From NCBI GenBank assembly GCA_027592645.1, contig JAQCKI010000009.1:1-34434 (forward strand): a DNA stretch of 34,434 bases, given 5' to 3'. Every line of letters begins with the position of its first letter. Position 1 is the first letter of the stretch. Shown here piece after piece: positions 25,514 to 34,434 of the stretch. A model generated the notes under the pieces. The model was not told the DNA's origin. It did no database searches and saw only the letters and a list, made by a program, of their open reading frames with translations. The stretch is from Chloroflexota bacterium (GTDB taxonomy: Bacteria; Chloroflexota; Dehalococcoidia; UBA2979). The translations under genes were made by a program, and so were the position numbers.

Positions 25514-26122
25514 CTATGCCCCTGCTGCCAGGGCCAGGCGCTCGGCGCGCACCTGCTGAGGATCGCGCAGACGCTTCAGGCCATCCACCGTCGCCCGAAC
25601 CACGTTCACGGAGTTCCGCGAGCCGTAGGTCTTGGACAGCACGTCGGTCACGCCCGCGGCCTCCATCACAGCGCGCACCGCGCCACCCGCGATCATCCCG
25701 GTACCGGGAGAGGCCGGGCGCATCAGCACGCTGGTCGCCTTGAACTTGGAGACCACGTCGTGCGCGATCGTCCCGTTCTTCATTTCGACCTTGAACATCG
25801 AGCGTCGAGCGATGACGCCGCCCTTGCGGATCGCCTCCGGCACCTCGTTGGCGCGGCCCATGCCGAAGCCCACGCGGCCAGCGCCGTCGCCTACGACCAC
25901 GATCGCGGTGAAGGAGAAGCGGCGACCGCCCTTCACGACCTTCGCCACGCGGTTGATGAAGACGACCTTCTCGATGAACTCGGGGGTGTCGTCTTCTTCA
26001 CCGCGGCGCCGGTCGCGGCGCGGGCCGCGGTTCTGGTCGCCTCGAGGACCACCGGGGCCACCGGGGCCACCGCCACGTGGCCCACCGCCACCGCGGCGCG
26101 GACCCTGTTGCGCCTGAACCAT
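25514..26122 (-). CDS. rpsE: 30S ribosomal protein S5
   Basis: Small-subunit protein at the mRNA entry site, involved in decoding fidelity. The 202 residues start with an unusual ~48-residue Gly/Arg/Pro-rich extension containing several GGPRG-like repeats. The core follows from [23 protein letters not shown] through [38 protein letters not shown] and [17 protein letters not shown]. The ATG overlaps the rplR stop by one base, so the extension is translated. Confidence 0.97.
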   Translation of the reverse strand: MVQAQQGPRRGGGGPRGGGPGGPGGPRGDQNRGPRRDRRRGEEDDTPEFIEKVVFINRVAKVVKGGRRFSFTAIVVVGDGAGRVGFGMGRANEVPEAIRKGGVIARRSMFKVEMKNGTIAHDVVSKFKATSVLMRPASPGTGMIAGGAVRAVMEAAGVTDVLSKTYGSRNSVNVVRATVDGLKRLRDPQQVRAERLALAAGA

Positions 26123-26484
26123 TAGAACACCAGCCCTTCTTCGCGCGCGGCATCCGCAAGCGCCTTCACGCGCCCTGCGAAGCGGAAGCCACCGCGGTCA
26201 AAGACCACGGCGTCCACGCCCGCTGCCTTCGCGCGCTGCGCGATGAGCGCCCCGACCTTGCGGGCCCGGTCGCTCTTGGACTCGGTGGCCGCGCGCAGGT
26301 CAACTTCCATGTCGGACGCGGCGGCCACGGTGCGGCCGGCGGCGTCATCAATGACCTGCACGTAGATGTGCTGATTGGAACGGAAGACCGCGAGACGCGG
26401 ACGCTCCTGCGTGCCGGCCACCCGACGCCGCACGCGCGTGTGCCGCCGAATGCGGGCCGCCTGCCTGGTGCTGGTGCCCGACAT
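26122..26484 (-). CDS. rplR: 50S ribosomal protein L18
   Basis: 5S rRNA-binding protein of the central protuberance, 120 residues. [35 protein letters not shown] and the C-terminal [28 protein letters not shown] are diagnostic. Both ends overlap neighbouring genes by one base. Confidence 0.97.
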   Translation of the reverse strand: MSGTSTRQAARIRRHTRVRRRVAGTQERPRLAVFRSNQHIYVQVIDDAAGRTVAAASDMEVDLRAATESKSDRARKVGALIAQRAKAAGVDAVVFDRGGFRFAGRVKALADAAREEGLVF

Positions 26485-27023
26485 TATCGGCCCTTCGTCT
26501 TTCCGGCCTTCAACTTGATGACCTCACCGCGGTAGCGGATGCCCTTGCCGTGGTACGGCTCCGGCGGGCGGACCCGGCGGATCAACGCCGCCTGCTGGCC
26601 CACCACCTGCTTGTCGATGCCATCCACGTGGATCAGCGTGTTCGTCTCCGCGACGAACGCTGCACCCTCAATGGGGTGCAGCTCCACGGGGTGGGAGTAA
26701 CCCACGCTCAGCACCAGGTTCGTGCCCTGGACCTGCGCGCGGTAACCGGTGCCCTGGAGTTCCAGCGACTTCCGGTACCCCTCCGTCACGCCCGCCACCA
26801 TGTTCCAGATGAGCGAGCGGGTCAGGCCGTGCAGAGCACGGGTGCCCGGACGGTCGTTCGGGCGCGTGACCACCACCTGGCCGTCTTCGACGCCCACGTG
26901 GATATCCGGGTGAATCTCCTGAAGGAGAGTCCCCTTGGGGCCCTTTACGCGGCACACGTTCCCATCCAGCGTGATGTCCACGCCAGACGGGATCGCGATT
27001 GGTTGCTTTCCGATTCGCGACAT
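26484..27023 (-). CDS. rplF: 50S ribosomal protein L6
   Basis: Large-subunit protein near the sarcin-ricin loop and GTPase centre, 179 residues with two similar domains. [44 protein letters not shown] and the C-terminal signature [16 protein letters not shown] are present. It lies 7 bases after rpsH. Confidence 0.98.
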   Translation of the reverse strand: MSRIGKQPIAIPSGVDITLDGNVCRVKGPKGTLLQEIHPDIHVGVEDGQVVVTRPNDRPGTRALHGLTRSLIWNMVAGVTEGYRKSLELQGTGYRAQVQGTNLVLSVGYSHPVELHPIEGAAFVAETNTLIHVDGIDKQVVGQQAALIRRVRPPEPYHGKGIRYRGEVIKLKAGKTKGR

Positions 27024-27030
27024 GGCCGTC

Positions 27031-27429
27031 CTACCAGACGTAACAGAGCAGCTCGCCGCCGACCTTGCGTCGCCAGGCTTCGCGGCCTGACATGACGCCC
27101 TGCGACGTGCTCATGATGGCGATCCCGAGGCCACCGAAGACCCGCGGGATCTCACTCTTGCTGACGTAGACACGCAGACCGGGGCGGGAGACCCGCCGGA
27201 TGCCCGAAAGCACCGCGCGCCGGTCATCGCTGTAGGTCAGGTCCAGGCGGAGATACCGCCGAGGACCATCTTCCATCTCTGAAATGCCGCGGATGAACCC
27301 CTCGCTCTTCAGCACTTCGGCGACTGCGCGCTTGACCTTAGAGGACGGTACTTTCACGTCCTCGTGCCGAGCCGTCGCCGCATTGCGAATGCGGGTGAAC
27401 ATGTCCGCCAGCGGATCGGATGTCGTCAT
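27031..27429 (-). CDS. rpsH: 30S ribosomal protein S8
   Basis: Central-domain 16S rRNA binder, 132 residues. [42 protein letters not shown] and the end signature [34 protein letters not shown] are typical. It follows rpsN after a 52-base gap, among the widest in this part of the cluster, in which I see no structure. Confidence 0.98.
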   Translation of the reverse strand: MTTSDPLADMFTRIRNAATARHEDVKVPSSKVKRAVAEVLKSEGFIRGISEMEDGPRRYLRLDLTYSDDRRAVLSGIRRVSRPGLRVYVSKSEIPRVFGGLGIAIMSTSQGVMSGREAWRRKVGGELLCYVW

Positions 27430-27481
27430 CCGGGTCGCCTGCCTTCTTCCGTGTGTTTCGGTACGCGACAGCCGCGTCCGA

Positions 27482-27787
27482 CTACCACGAAGCCTTCTTC
27501 ACTCCCGGCAGCATGCCCTCGCGGGCGAGCTCCCGGAACACAATTCGTGAAACACCAAACTGGCGCATGAACCCGCGCGGCCGGCCGGTGACGTTGCACC
27601 GGTTCCGGAATCGCGTCGCGCTGGCGTCACGCGGCATCTTGTACAGACGCCGGTACGCCTCTGCCTTCGCATCGTCCGTGGCCGCGGGATCCTTCAGGAC
27701 GGCGACCAGTTCCTTGCGACGAGCAGCGTGCACACCCTGCAATCGGGCGCGACGCTGGTTCTTGACGACCATGGACTCTTTCGCCAT
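27482..27787 (-). CDS. rpsN: 30S ribosomal protein S14 (zinc-free long form)
   Basis: Head protein of the 30S subunit. The 101-residue length and the single cysteine ([36 protein letters not shown]) show the C-minus form, which lacks the CxxC zinc motifs of the short 61-residue type. S4, L36 and L24 in the same cluster do keep cysteine pairs. It lies 7 bases after rplE. Confidence 0.97.
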   Translation of the reverse strand: MAKESMVVKNQRRARLQGVHAARRKELVAVLKDPAATDDAKAEAYRRLYKMPRDASATRFRNRCNVTGRPRGFMRQFGVSRIVFRELAREGMLPGVKKASW

Positions 27788-27794
27788 GTATGAC

Positions 27795-28361
27795 CTACTT
27801 CTTCACGAACGGCATGCCCAGCAGAGCCAGGAGCCGCTTGCCTTCGGCGTCCGTCTGGGCGGACGTCACGATGTTCACCTGGAGACCGCGGACGCGGTCC
27901 ACATCGTCGAAACTCAGTTCCGGGAAGATCACCTGCTCGGACAGGCCGAGCGAGTAGTTCCCGTGTCCGTCGAACGCCTCGTCCGAGAGTCCACGGAAGT
28001 CGCGGACGCGCGGGAGCGCGGTGTTCAACGTGCGGTCCAGGAACTCCCACATGCGCGCGCCACGCAGGGTGACGGAGACGCCAATGGGCATACCGGCCCG
28101 CAACTTGAAGTTGGAAATCGCCTTCCGCGACCGGCGCACGTAGGGGCGCTGACCGGTGATGGCGGCGATGTCCTTCATTGCCCCTTCCACCGAGTTCGCG
28201 TTCTCCACCGCCTCGCCGAGGCCGATGTTGATCGCGATCTTGGTGATCGTGGGTACCTGCATCGTGTTGTCGTAGCCGAACTCGCTGCGCAGCGCCGGGG
28301 CGATCTCGTCCCGGTACCGCTGCAGGAGGCGCGGCGTGACCTTGGCTACTGCTACCGGCAT
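27795..28361 (-). CDS. rplE: 50S ribosomal protein L5
   Basis: 5S rRNA-binding protein of the central protuberance, 188 residues from the ATG at 28361. [44 protein letters not shown] and GRGNYSLG-like [18 protein letters not shown] are diagnostic. The start overlaps the rplX stop by one base (TAATG); seven further upstream codons are open but not conserved. Confidence 0.97.
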   Translation of the reverse strand: MPVAVAKVTPRLLQRYRDEIAPALRSEFGYDNTMQVPTITKIAINIGLGEAVENANSVEGAMKDIAAITGQRPYVRRSRKAISNFKLRAGMPIGVSVTLRGARMWEFLDRTLNTALPRVRDFRGLSDEAFDGHGNYSLGLSEQVIFPELSFDDVDRVRGLQVNIVTSAQTDAEGKRLLALLGMPFVKK

Positions 28362-28678
28362 TAGTCGATCGCCTCGTTGCACTTCTTGCAGAAGCGGACC
28401 TTGCGGCCGTCTTCCAGCAACCGGAAGCCCACGCGCGCCGCCTCACCACAGGAGGCGCAGATCACGGCCAGGTTGGCCAGGGAGATCGGCGCTTCCCGCT
28501 CGATGATGCCGCCGGGCTGCTGAGGCCCGGTGGAGCGCTGGTGCTTCTTGATCATGTTGATGCCGGTGACCACCGCACGACCCGCTTCGGGCAGCACAGT
28601 GCGCACCTGGCCGCGGCGACCGCGATCCTTGCCGGCCGTCACCTGCACCTGGTCGTTTCGCTTGATCTTCGCTGCCAC
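28361..28678 (-). CDS. rplX: 50S ribosomal protein L24 (with CxxC pairs)
   Basis: Assembly-initiating large-subunit protein, 105 residues with an N-terminal KOW motif ([22 protein letters not shown]). The C-terminal half holds two cysteine pairs, CASCG and CKKCNE, that could bind zinc, as in many non-proteobacterial L24 proteins. It overlaps rplN and rplE by one base each. Confidence 0.97.
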   Translation of the reverse strand: MAAKIKRNDQVQVTAGKDRGRRGQVRTVLPEAGRAVVTGINMIKKHQRSTGPQQPGGIIEREAPISLANLAVICASCGEAARVGFRLLEDGRKVRFCKKCNEAID

Positions 28679-29049
28679 TAGAGCACCTCCGGGGCCAGCG
28701 AAATGATCCGCATGAAACGCCGGTCGCGCAGTTCGCGCGCCACGGGGCCGAAGATGCGCGTGCCCTTCGGGTTCCCCTGCTTGTCGTTCACCAGCACGGC
28801 CGCGTTCTCGTCGAAGCGGATCACGGAGCCATCGGCGCGCTGCACCGGCATCGCCGTGCGCACCACCACAGCCCGGACCACATCCCCGGACTTCACGTTG
28901 CCGTTCGGCTGCGCCTCCTTCACCGTGGCGACGATGATGTCGCCCACGGTGGCGTATCGGCGCTTGGAGCCACCGAGCACGCGGATGCAGAGGATTTCCC
29001 GGGCACCGGAGTTATCGGCCACCTTCAGGCGTGATTCCTGCTGAATCAT
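28678..29049 (-). CDS. rplN: 50S ribosomal protein L14
   Basis: Large-subunit protein forming intersubunit bridges, 123 residues. [40 protein letters not shown] and the C-terminal [24 protein letters not shown] are textbook. The ATG follows the rpsQ stop with no gap. Confidence 0.98.
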   Translation of the reverse strand: MIQQESRLKVADNSGAREILCIRVLGGSKRRYATVGDIIVATVKEAQPNGNVKSGDVVRAVVVRTAMPVQRADGSVIRFDENAAVLVNDKQGNPKGTRIFGPVARELRDRRFMRIISLAPEVL

Positions 29050-29427
29050 CTAGACCGCCTCCTCGCTGGCATCTGCCGGCTCGTCGACCTGGGCACTCGG
29101 GTGCTCCACGGACTCCACCAGCCCGCGGTCCAGTCGCTCCGGCGACACCTCGGCGACCTCGCGCTCCGTGAGCACTTCGACCAGCCGCCACCGCTTGAGG
29201 CGGCTCATCGGCCGGCACTCTTCGATGCGGACCAGGTCGCCCACGGTCGCCGTGTTCGCCTCGTCGTGGGCGTGGTACTTCTTCGTGCGCCGGATCACCT
29301 TGCGGTAGATCGGGTGACGCGAAGCGCGCTCCACCTTCACGACGATGGTCTTGTCGTTCTTGCCCGACACCACGGTGCCGGTGCGAGACTTGCGGTTGAC
29401 CGCCGTCGCCGTCTGGTTCTCCGCCAT
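29050..29427 (-). CDS. rpsQ: 30S ribosomal protein S17 with C-terminal extension
   Basis: 16S rRNA-binding OB-fold protein. The core (residues ~12-88) has [20 protein letters not shown], the [11 protein letters not shown] loop and [19 protein letters not shown]. About 37 extra residues follow, Glu/Ala/Pro-rich and acidic, making 125 residues against the usual ~85. The stop codon directly abuts the rplN ATG, so the extension is not a frameshift artefact at the operon junction. It lies 6 bases after rpmC. Confidence 0.95.
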   Translation of the reverse strand: MAENQTATAVNRKSRTGTVVSGKNDKTIVVKVERASRHPIYRKVIRRTKKYHAHDEANTATVGDLVRIEECRPMSRLKRWRLVEVLTEREVAEVSPERLDRGLVESVEHPSAQVDEPADASEEAV

Positions 29428-29433
29428 GTTGTC

Positions 29434-29643
29434 CTACTTGCCGCTCTCCGCTGCCTGGCGTTCAACCAGCAGCGTCTTGATCCGTGCGATCTGCTTTCGC
29501 GCCTTCGCGATCTGCGAGTTGTCCGCCAGCTGGCGGGTGGATGCCTGGAAGCGGAGGTTGAACATGCCCTGGTGGGCCTGCTCCAGCTCCTGCTTCAGCG
29601 CCTCCGTGCTCTGCTGGCGCAGGGCTCGTGCCTTCTGGGTCAC
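29434..29643 (-). CDS. rpmC: 50S ribosomal protein L29
   Basis: Small helical-hairpin protein at the tunnel exit, 69 residues. [51 protein letters not shown] matches the family. It overlaps the rplP stop by 4 bases (ATGA) and so is coupled to it. Confidence 0.95.
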   Translation of the reverse strand: MTQKARALRQQSTEALKQELEQAHQGMFNLRFQASTRQLADNSQIAKARKQIARIKTLLVERQAAESGK

Positions 29644-30059
29644 TGGTAGACCTCCTCGCGCGCGATCACCTTCGTGTCGAGCGGGAGCTTGTGGTGCGCC
29701 TTGCGGAACGCCTCCCGGACGCGGTCTTCCGGCACGCCGGCGACCTCGAACAGGACGGTGCCGGGCTTCACCACGGCGACCCAGCGGTCCGTCGCACCCT
29801 TACCGCCACCCATCCGGACTTCCACCGGCTTCTTGGACACCGGCTTGTCCGGGAAGATGCGGATCCACACCTTACCGCCACGGCGCAGGCTGCCCGTGAT
29901 CGCGCGCCGGGCGGACTCGATCTGACGGGAATCGACCCAGCCGTGGGTCTGCGCCTGCAGGCCCCACTCGCCGAACACGACCGATTCGCCGCGCGTGGCA
30001 AGACCGCGGTTGTTCCCGCGCATCTGCTTTCGATACTTGGTGCGGCGCGGCATCAGCAT
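29640..30059 (-). CDS. rplP: 50S ribosomal protein L16
   Basis: Large-subunit protein next to the A-site tRNA, 139 residues. The [19 protein letters not shown] start is the usual N-terminus, so I kept the first ATG (30059) rather than the one two codons later. [24 protein letters not shown] is the family signature. It starts 4 bases after the rpsC stop. Confidence 0.98.
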   Translation of the reverse strand: MLMPRRTKYRKQMRGNNRGLATRGESVVFGEWGLQAQTHGWVDSRQIESARRAITGSLRRGGKVWIRIFPDKPVSKKPVEVRMGGGKGATDRWVAVVKPGTVLFEVAGVPEDRVREAFRKAHHKLPLDTKVIAREEVYQ

Positions 30060-30063
30060 CGCG

Positions 30064-30735
30064 CTACTCGCTTCCCTCGACGATAGAGGCGGTGAGCGGG
30101 TTGGTCTCCGGCGTCACATCGCCCTTGTAGATCCAGCACTTGACGCCAATGACGCCAAACGTGGTGTTCGCTTCTGCATGGCCGTAGTCGATGTCCGCAC
30201 GCAGGGTGTGCAGTGGCACGCGGCCCTGCATCTCCTGCTCCACGCGCGACATCTCAGAGCCGCCCAGGCGGCCGCCGATCTTGACGCGGCAACCCAGGGC
30301 CCCGCGACCCATCGTGCGCTGCACGGACTGCTTCATCGCCCGCCGGAACGCCACGCGGCGCTCCAGCTGATCCGCAACGGAACGGGCGACCAGGAAAGCG
30401 TCCATCTCCGGCACGCGGATCTCTTCGATGTTCAACCGCACGCGCTTGTCCGTGGCGTTCTGCAGCAACTGACGCAGCATCTCCGCGTTCTGCCCGCCGC
30501 GCCCGATAACGATGCCCGGCTTCGCCGTGTTCAACGTCATGGTCAGCTGGTTGGCATTCCGCTCGATGGTGATCCGCGACACGCCGGCGTCCGGCAGCGT
30601 CCGCTGGATCAGCTTCCGCAGTCGCACGTCTTCCAGCGCCAGTTCCGCGTACTGGTCGTGGCGGGCGTACCAGCGGGACTGCCAGTCCTTGGTCACGCCG
30701 ACCCGGAACCCGTACGGGTGGATCTTTCGTCCCAT
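30064..30735 (-). CDS. rpsC: 30S ribosomal protein S3
   Basis: Protein at the mRNA entry channel with helicase activity on the ribosome, 223 residues. [24 protein letters not shown], the KH-domain [15 protein letters not shown]-type loop ([16 protein letters not shown]) and the C-terminal [31 protein letters not shown] are clear. The ATG at 30735 overlaps the rplV stop by one base; the longer open frame upstream lies inside rplV. Confidence 0.98.
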   Translation of the reverse strand: MGRKIHPYGFRVGVTKDWQSRWYARHDQYAELALEDVRLRKLIQRTLPDAGVSRITIERNANQLTMTLNTAKPGIVIGRGGQNAEMLRQLLQNATDKRVRLNIEEIRVPEMDAFLVARSVADQLERRVAFRRAMKQSVQRTMGRGALGCRVKIGGRLGGSEMSRVEQEMQGRVPLHTLRADIDYGHAEANTTFGVIGVKCWIYKGDVTPETNPLTASIVEGSE

Positions 30736-31073
30736 TAGAACTCCTCGCCCTCGACCACGACCTCGATGTGGGCGTATCGCTTCCGGATCGGAGCAACACG
30801 GCCACGCGAGCGGGCGCGCCAGCGCTTCAGCGTGCGGCCATCGCCGGCCGAGACGCGCTTCACGCGCAACCCGTCCGGGTTCAGGTCGAAGTTGTTCTCC
30901 GCGTTCGCAGCCGCGGACTTCAGCACTTTCCAAACCATGCGCGCGGATGATTGCGGCATGAACTCCAGCAACGTCAGCGCCTCATCGACGCGACGGCCCT
31001 TGATGACGTCCAGCACCAGCCGCACCTTCTGGGGTGAGACCGGCTGGTTCGCTGCGAGCGCGCGTACTTCCAT
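30735..31073 (-). CDS. rplV: 50S ribosomal protein L22
   Basis: Large-subunit protein lining the exit tunnel, 112 residues. NQPVSPQKVRLVLDVIKGRRVDEALTLLEFMPQ and the tunnel loop with GDGRTLKRWRARSRGRVAPIRKRYAHIEVVV are diagnostic. Both ends overlap neighbours by one base. Confidence 0.98.
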   Translation of the reverse strand: MEVRALAANQPVSPQKVRLVLDVIKGRRVDEALTLLEFMPQSSARMVWKVLKSAAANAENNFDLNPDGLRVKRVSAGDGRTLKRWRARSRGRVAPIRKRYAHIEVVVEGEEF

Positions 31074-31357
31074 TACCGCTTCCTCGAGGTGGACTCACTC
31101 TTGCCGCGGTGACCGCGGAAGGTGCGCGTGAACGAGAACTCGCCCAGCTTGTGGCCGACCATGTTTTCCGTGCAGAGCACCGGCACGTGCCGGCGACCGT
31201 CGTGTACTGCGATGGTCATACCGACCATCTCCGGCAGAATCGTGCTGGCGCGGGACCAGGTGCGCAGGATCTCCCGGCGCTCCACGGACTGGTTCGCCAG
31301 GACCTTCTTCCACAGTTTGGGGTGGACGAAGGGGCCCTTCTTGGTGGATCGAGACAT
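31073..31357 (-). CDS. rpsS: 30S ribosomal protein S19
   Basis: Head protein of the 30S subunit, 94 residues. [47 protein letters not shown] and [18 protein letters not shown] are the standard motifs. It lies 12 bases after rplB. Confidence 0.98.
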   Translation of the reverse strand: MSRSTKKGPFVHPKLWKKVLANQSVERREILRTWSRASTILPEMVGMTIAVHDGRRHVPVLCTENMVGHKLGEFSFTRTFRGHRGKSESTSRKR

Positions 31358-31369
31358 GCCCGCGCTCCC

Positions 31370-32203
31370 TTACCGGCGGCCGGCGCCGCGGCGGCGGATG
31401 ATGTACTTGGTCGTCTGCTTGTTCTTGCGCGTGCGGTAACCCAGAGCCGGCTTGCCCCACGGGGTCTTCGGGCCAGGCATACCAATCGGCGCCTTGCCCT
31501 CACCGCCACCATGCGGGTGATCGACCGGGTTCATCACCGAACCACGGACCTGCGGACGCCGGCCACGGTGCCGGTTACGGCCCGCCTTGCCCAGCTTCAG
31601 CTGCGCGTGCTCGCCGTTGCCCACCACACCAATGGTCGCCCGGCAGCCTTCCGGCACCTGGCGCATTTCACCGGACGGCATACGCAGCAGTGCGTAGCCG
31701 TTGTCCTTCGCCATCAACTGAATGCCGACACCGGCGGAACGCGCCAGCTGGCCACCTTTGCCCGGGGTCATCTCCACGTTGTGGACAGACGTACCCGTGG
31801 GGATGGCAGACAGCGGCAGGGTGTTGCCCGGTGCAATCGGCGCGTCGGGCGCGCTCAGGATCGCCGTGCCCACCTTCACGCCGTCCGGCGCCAGGATGTA
31901 GCGCTTCTCACCATCTGCGTAGAACACCAGCGCGATGCGGGACGACCGCCCGGGGTCGTACTCAATCGCGCGGACGGTGCCCGGCACGCCGATCTTGTCG
32001 CGCTTGAAGTCGATGATGCGGATGCGGCGCTTCGCCCCGCCACCACGGTGGCGGATGGAGATCTTGCCGAGCCCACGGCCAGAGACACGCTTCTTCGTCG
32101 CCAGGAGAGACTTCTCCGGCTCCTTCTTCGTGATCTCATCGAACGTGAATCCGCTGGCACCACGACGACCGGGCGAGGTGGGGCGGAACTTCCGAATTGG
32201 CAT
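31370..32203 (-). CDS. rplB: 50S ribosomal protein L2
   Basis: Large-subunit protein needed for subunit joining and peptidyl transfer, 277 residues. [27 protein letters not shown], the RVPSGE-type [13 protein letters not shown] and the catalytic-loop signature [21 protein letters not shown] are present. It lies 10 bases after rplW. Confidence 0.98.
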   Translation of the reverse strand: MPIRKFRPTSPGRRGASGFTFDEITKKEPEKSLLATKKRVSGRGLGKISIRHRGGGAKRRIRIIDFKRDKIGVPGTVRAIEYDPGRSSRIALVFYADGEKRYILAPDGVKVGTAILSAPDAPIAPGNTLPLSAIPTGTSVHNVEMTPGKGGQLARSAGVGIQLMAKDNGYALLRMPSGEMRQVPEGCRATIGVVGNGEHAQLKLGKAGRNRHRGRRPQVRGSVMNPVDHPHGGGEGKAPIGMPGPKTPWGKPALGYRTRKNKQTTKYIIRRRGAGRR

Positions 32204-32213
32204 CGCTAACCCC

Positions 32214-32516
32214 CTACACGCCCTCGAAGAATTCGATCGTGTCGCCCTCTTTGAGGGTCACAATCGCCTTCTTCCACGTCGGCACCGGCCCGGAGGGGCT
32301 GCCTGCGCGGCCCCGGCGGCGGCGGCCGCGCATCATCGTCGTGTTGACATCTTCGACGGTGACATTGAACGCACGCTCAACGGCGTCCTTGATCTGCGGC
32401 TTGTTGGAAGCCTCGGCAACTTCGAACACGTACTTCCGCAAGGCGGAGAGCATCGTGCTCTTCTCAGTCACCACGGGGCGCCGAAGCACCTCGTACGGGT
32501 GGATTTCCTTGGGCAT
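32214..32516 (-). CDS. rplW: 50S ribosomal protein L23
   Basis: Exit-tunnel protein that docks trigger factor and SRP, 100 residues. [47 protein letters not shown] and [21 protein letters not shown] are typical. It lies 3 bases after rplD. Confidence 0.97.
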   Translation of the reverse strand: MPKEIHPYEVLRRPVVTEKSTMLSALRKYVFEVAEASNKPQIKDAVERAFNVTVEDVNTTMMRGRRRRGRAGSPSGPVPTWKKAIVTLKEGDTIEFFEGV

Positions 32517-32519
32517 CGG

Positions 32520-33191
32520 TTACGCCTCCACCATCGATGAGGCCGGGCGCGGCCGGCCACTGGCTCGCTCGCCACCCCACAGCGCCTCGATGCGGCGCAC
32601 GGCATCCACCGTCAGCACCAGCGTGCGGTGCGCCAGCATGTCGGCCACGTTCAGCGTGTCCGCCGGCAGCGCGCTTGCACCCTCAATGTTGCGGGCGGAC
32701 TTGAAGACCACGCGGTCCGTCGTCCCGGTCACAATCAGCGAGGACGAACCGGCGCCGGTCGCCGCCAGCAGCGCGACCACGCCCTTCGTCGAGGGTGAAG
32801 CGAGCGCCAGGCCGTCCACCACGCGCAGGCGGCCGTCCGCAGCGCGGTCGGAGAGCACAGAGCGGATCGCCAGCCGGCGCATGCGCTTCGGCAGCTTCTG
32901 GGTGTAGTCGCGCGTCTTGGGGCCAAAGACCACACCACCACCGCGGCGGTGCGGCGCGCGGACGGTGCCCTGGCGGGACATGCCCAGGCCCTTCTGACGG
33001 CGGATCTTGCGGCTGGAGCCCTGCACTTCGCCACGGCTCTTCGTATTGGCCGTGCCAACACGACGCGCCGCGAGCTGCGCCAGGAGGGTCTGGTGGACCA
33101 CCGCCTCGTTCGGCTCAATGCCGAACACTGCGTCGTCCACTTCGATCTCCTGGGTGGGCTGGCCGGTCAGGTCGAGTACCTGGAGCTTCAT
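32520..33191 (-). CDS. rplD: 50S ribosomal protein L4
   Basis: Exit-tunnel protein, 223 residues. NEAVVHQTLLAQLAARRVGTANTKSRGEVQGSSRKIRRQKGLGMSRQGTVRAPHRRGGGVVFGP is the hallmark central loop. The end past residue ~210 (GGERASGRPRPASSMVEA) is an extra short tail. The ATG overlaps the rplC stop by 4 bases. Confidence 0.97.
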   Translation of the reverse strand: MKLQVLDLTGQPTQEIEVDDAVFGIEPNEAVVHQTLLAQLAARRVGTANTKSRGEVQGSSRKIRRQKGLGMSRQGTVRAPHRRGGGVVFGPKTRDYTQKLPKRMRRLAIRSVLSDRAADGRLRVVDGLALASPSTKGVVALLAATGAGSSSLIVTGTTDRVVFKSARNIEGASALPADTLNVADMLAHRTLVLTVDAVRRIEALWGGERASGRPRPASSMVEA

Positions 33192-34006
33192 GCCTGGGCC
33201 TCGCTCTGGCCGTCCGCAGAGGCCTCAACGGCCTCCGGCGTCTCGTTCGACTCTTCGGTCTCCACCGCCTCGACAGCCTCGGGCTCTTCCTCCACGGCCT
33301 CGGCGGCGGCCAGTTCGGCCTCCACCGCGGCGGCGGGGATCTCCGGCGGGGAGTAGGACTTCAGCGCCGGGCGGCGAGCGCCCTGCACCGAAACGATCCC
33401 CGTGCGCGGGCCCGGAACGGAGCCCTCCACAAAGATCAGGTTGCGGGACGGGTCAACGGCCACCACCAGCAGGTTCAGCACCGTGGAGGTCACCGAACCC
33501 ATGTGCCCGGCCATCCGCAGGCCCTTGTACACACGACCCGGCGTGGTGCCGGAGCCAATGGAACCGGGGGCGCGGTGACGGTCAGACTGTCCGTGGGTCT
33601 TGGGGCCACCCGCGAAGTGGTGGCGCTTCACGCCACCGGCGAAGCCCTTGCCCTTGGAGGTGGCGGTCACATCCACAAACGTGCCCGGCGTGAAGCGATC
33701 GACGCGCAGTTCCTGCCCCACGGTGAGGTCGGACAGGTCATCCACGCGGTACTCGCGCAGGCGCGTGAGCGCGGCCGGGCGGTTGTCCATCCCGGATGTC
33801 TTCAGGTGACCACGCTGCGGCCGGTTGAGCCGCTTCCTGGCGCCGGGGAAGCCCAGCTGCACGGCGGTGTAACCGTCGCGCTCGGGCGTCCGCAGCTGCG
33901 TGACGTAGTTCGGGCCCAGTTCGATCACGGACACGCCACGGGAACGGCCGGAGCCGTCGTAGAGGCGCATCATGCCGACCTTGCGGCCAATCATCCCGGT
34001 CGTCAT
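33188..34006 (-). CDS. rplC: 50S ribosomal protein L3 with acidic C-terminal tail
   Basis: Early-binding protein close to the peptidyl-transferase centre. The core has [66 protein letters not shown] and [14 protein letters not shown]. About 53 residues after SYSP are almost all Ala/Glu/Val/Pro, a strongly acidic tail giving 272 residues instead of ~210. The ATG at 34006 has AAGGA 7 bases upstream; twelve more open codons before it are not conserved. It starts 10 bases after rpsJ. Confidence 0.97.
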   Translation of the reverse strand: MTTGMIGRKVGMMRLYDGSGRSRGVSVIELGPNYVTQLRTPERDGYTAVQLGFPGARKRLNRPQRGHLKTSGMDNRPAALTRLREYRVDDLSDLTVGQELRVDRFTPGTFVDVTATSKGKGFAGGVKRHHFAGGPKTHGQSDRHRAPGSIGSGTTPGRVYKGLRMAGHMGSVTSTVLNLLVVAVDPSRNLIFVEGSVPGPRTGIVSVQGARRPALKSYSPPEIPAAAVEAELAAAEAVEEEPEAVEAVETEESNETPEAVEASADGQSEAQA

Positions 34007-34016
34007 ACCGGCGTCC

Positions 34017-34325
34017 TTACAGCTTGATCTCGATGTCCACACCGGACGGCAATTGCAGCCGCATCAGCGTGTCCACCGTGCGCGAGGTCGGTTCGAGAAT
34101 GTCGATCAGACGCTTGTGCGTCCGCGTCTCGAACTGGTCGCGTGAGTCCTTGTCAATGAACGGCGAGCGCATCACCGTGAACCGCCGAATGCGGGTCGGC
34201 AGCGGGACCGGGCCGGCCACGACCGCACCGGTCCGCTGGGCCGATTCGACGATTTGCTTCGCCGAGGCGTCCAGGACACGGTGGTCGAACGCCTTCAACT
34301 TGATCCGGATCCGTTGCTGAGCCAT
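34017..34325 (-). CDS. rpsJ: 30S ribosomal protein S10
   Basis: Head protein of the 30S subunit and antitermination partner of NusB, 102 residues. [50 protein letters not shown] contains the family signature. It is preceded by tuf across 47 bases, so the operon continues beyond the right edge (str-S10 arrangement). Confidence 0.98.
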   Translation of the reverse strand: MAQQRIRIKLKAFDHRVLDASAKQIVESAQRTGAVVAGPVPLPTRIRRFTVMRSPFIDKDSRDQFETRTHKRLIDILEPTSRTVDTLMRLQLPSGVDIEIKL

Positions 34326-34372
34326 CTACAGTTCCTGCCTGGGCATGCTCGCCACCGCTCGTGCGGTTGTGG

Positions 34373-34434
34373 CTATTCGACGATCTTGGTGACGACGCCC
34401 GCGCCCACCGTCCGGCCACCCTCTCGGATGGCGA
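34373..34434 (-). CDS. tuf: Elongation factor Tu, C-terminal fragment (cut by window edge)
   Basis: The last 19 or so codons on the minus strand read AIREGGRTVGAGVVTKIVE followed by TAG, the conserved C-terminus of EF-Tu domain 3. The rest of the gene lies beyond the right edge of the window. Its place before rpsJ is the usual str-S10 junction. Confidence 0.93.
   Translation of the reverse strand, partial: AIREGGRTVGAGVVTKIVE

Overview
The window is GC-rich (about two thirds G+C by eye) bacterial chromosome with no mobile elements, CRISPR arrays or tRNA/rRNA genes that I can see. The right half is a complete S10-spc-alpha ribosomal superoperon read on the minus strand. It runs from the end of tuf (right edge) through rpsJ, rplC, rplD, rplW, rplB, rpsS, rplV, rpsC, rplP, rpmC, rpsQ, rplN, rplX, rplE, rpsN, rpsH, rplF, rplR, rpsE, rpmD, rplO, secY, adk, map, infA, rpmJ, rpsM, rpsK, rpsD, rpoA, rplQ, truA and rplM to rpsI. 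The gene order (adk-map-infA after secY; truA-rplM-rpsI at the end), the GC content and a bacterial ferredoxin:thioredoxin reductase-type protein suggest Chloroflexota, perhaps Dehalococcoidia. That placement is inference, not proof.

Left part (1-7170): an MFS transporter, a YkgJ-type cysteine-cluster protein and thioredoxin reductase (trxB) on the minus strand. Next comes a plus-strand ferredoxin:thioredoxin reductase catalytic-chain gene, then thioredoxin (trxA, minus) divergent from a csoR copper/sulfur-sensor gene with a palindromic operator between them. An HDOD-domain protein, plsX and a SAM methyltransferase follow on the minus strand.

Most important observation: the FTR catalytic gene (2913-3413) has an in-frame TGA exactly where the last cysteine of the invariant CPC-x16-CPC-x8-CHC motif belongs, so the motif reads CH-UGA-LLF. 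The frame stays open for another 71 codons. Twelve bases after the TGA there is a 7-bp hairpin with one bulged base and an AGGUCU loop, the layout of a bacterial SECIS element. I read this as a selenocysteine-containing ferredoxin:thioredoxin reductase, with Sec in place of one of the two active-site disulfide cysteines.

Middle part (7239-16901, plus strand): apt, an HNH endonuclease, mtnP, a GNAT acetyltransferase, ahcY and metK form a methyl-cycle and adenine-salvage group. A tightly overlapping set follows: sugar-nucleotidyltransferase, phosphomannomutase/phosphoglucomutase, phosphoglucose/phosphomannose isomerase and a DinB-like protein. The first three are consistent with making GDP-mannose or another activated hexose from fructose-6-phosphate. 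This set converges on rpsI across a hairpin terminator.

Several starts without a good Shine-Dalgarno sequence have a TANNNT box 6-7 bases upstream, which suggests that leaderless transcripts are common here.
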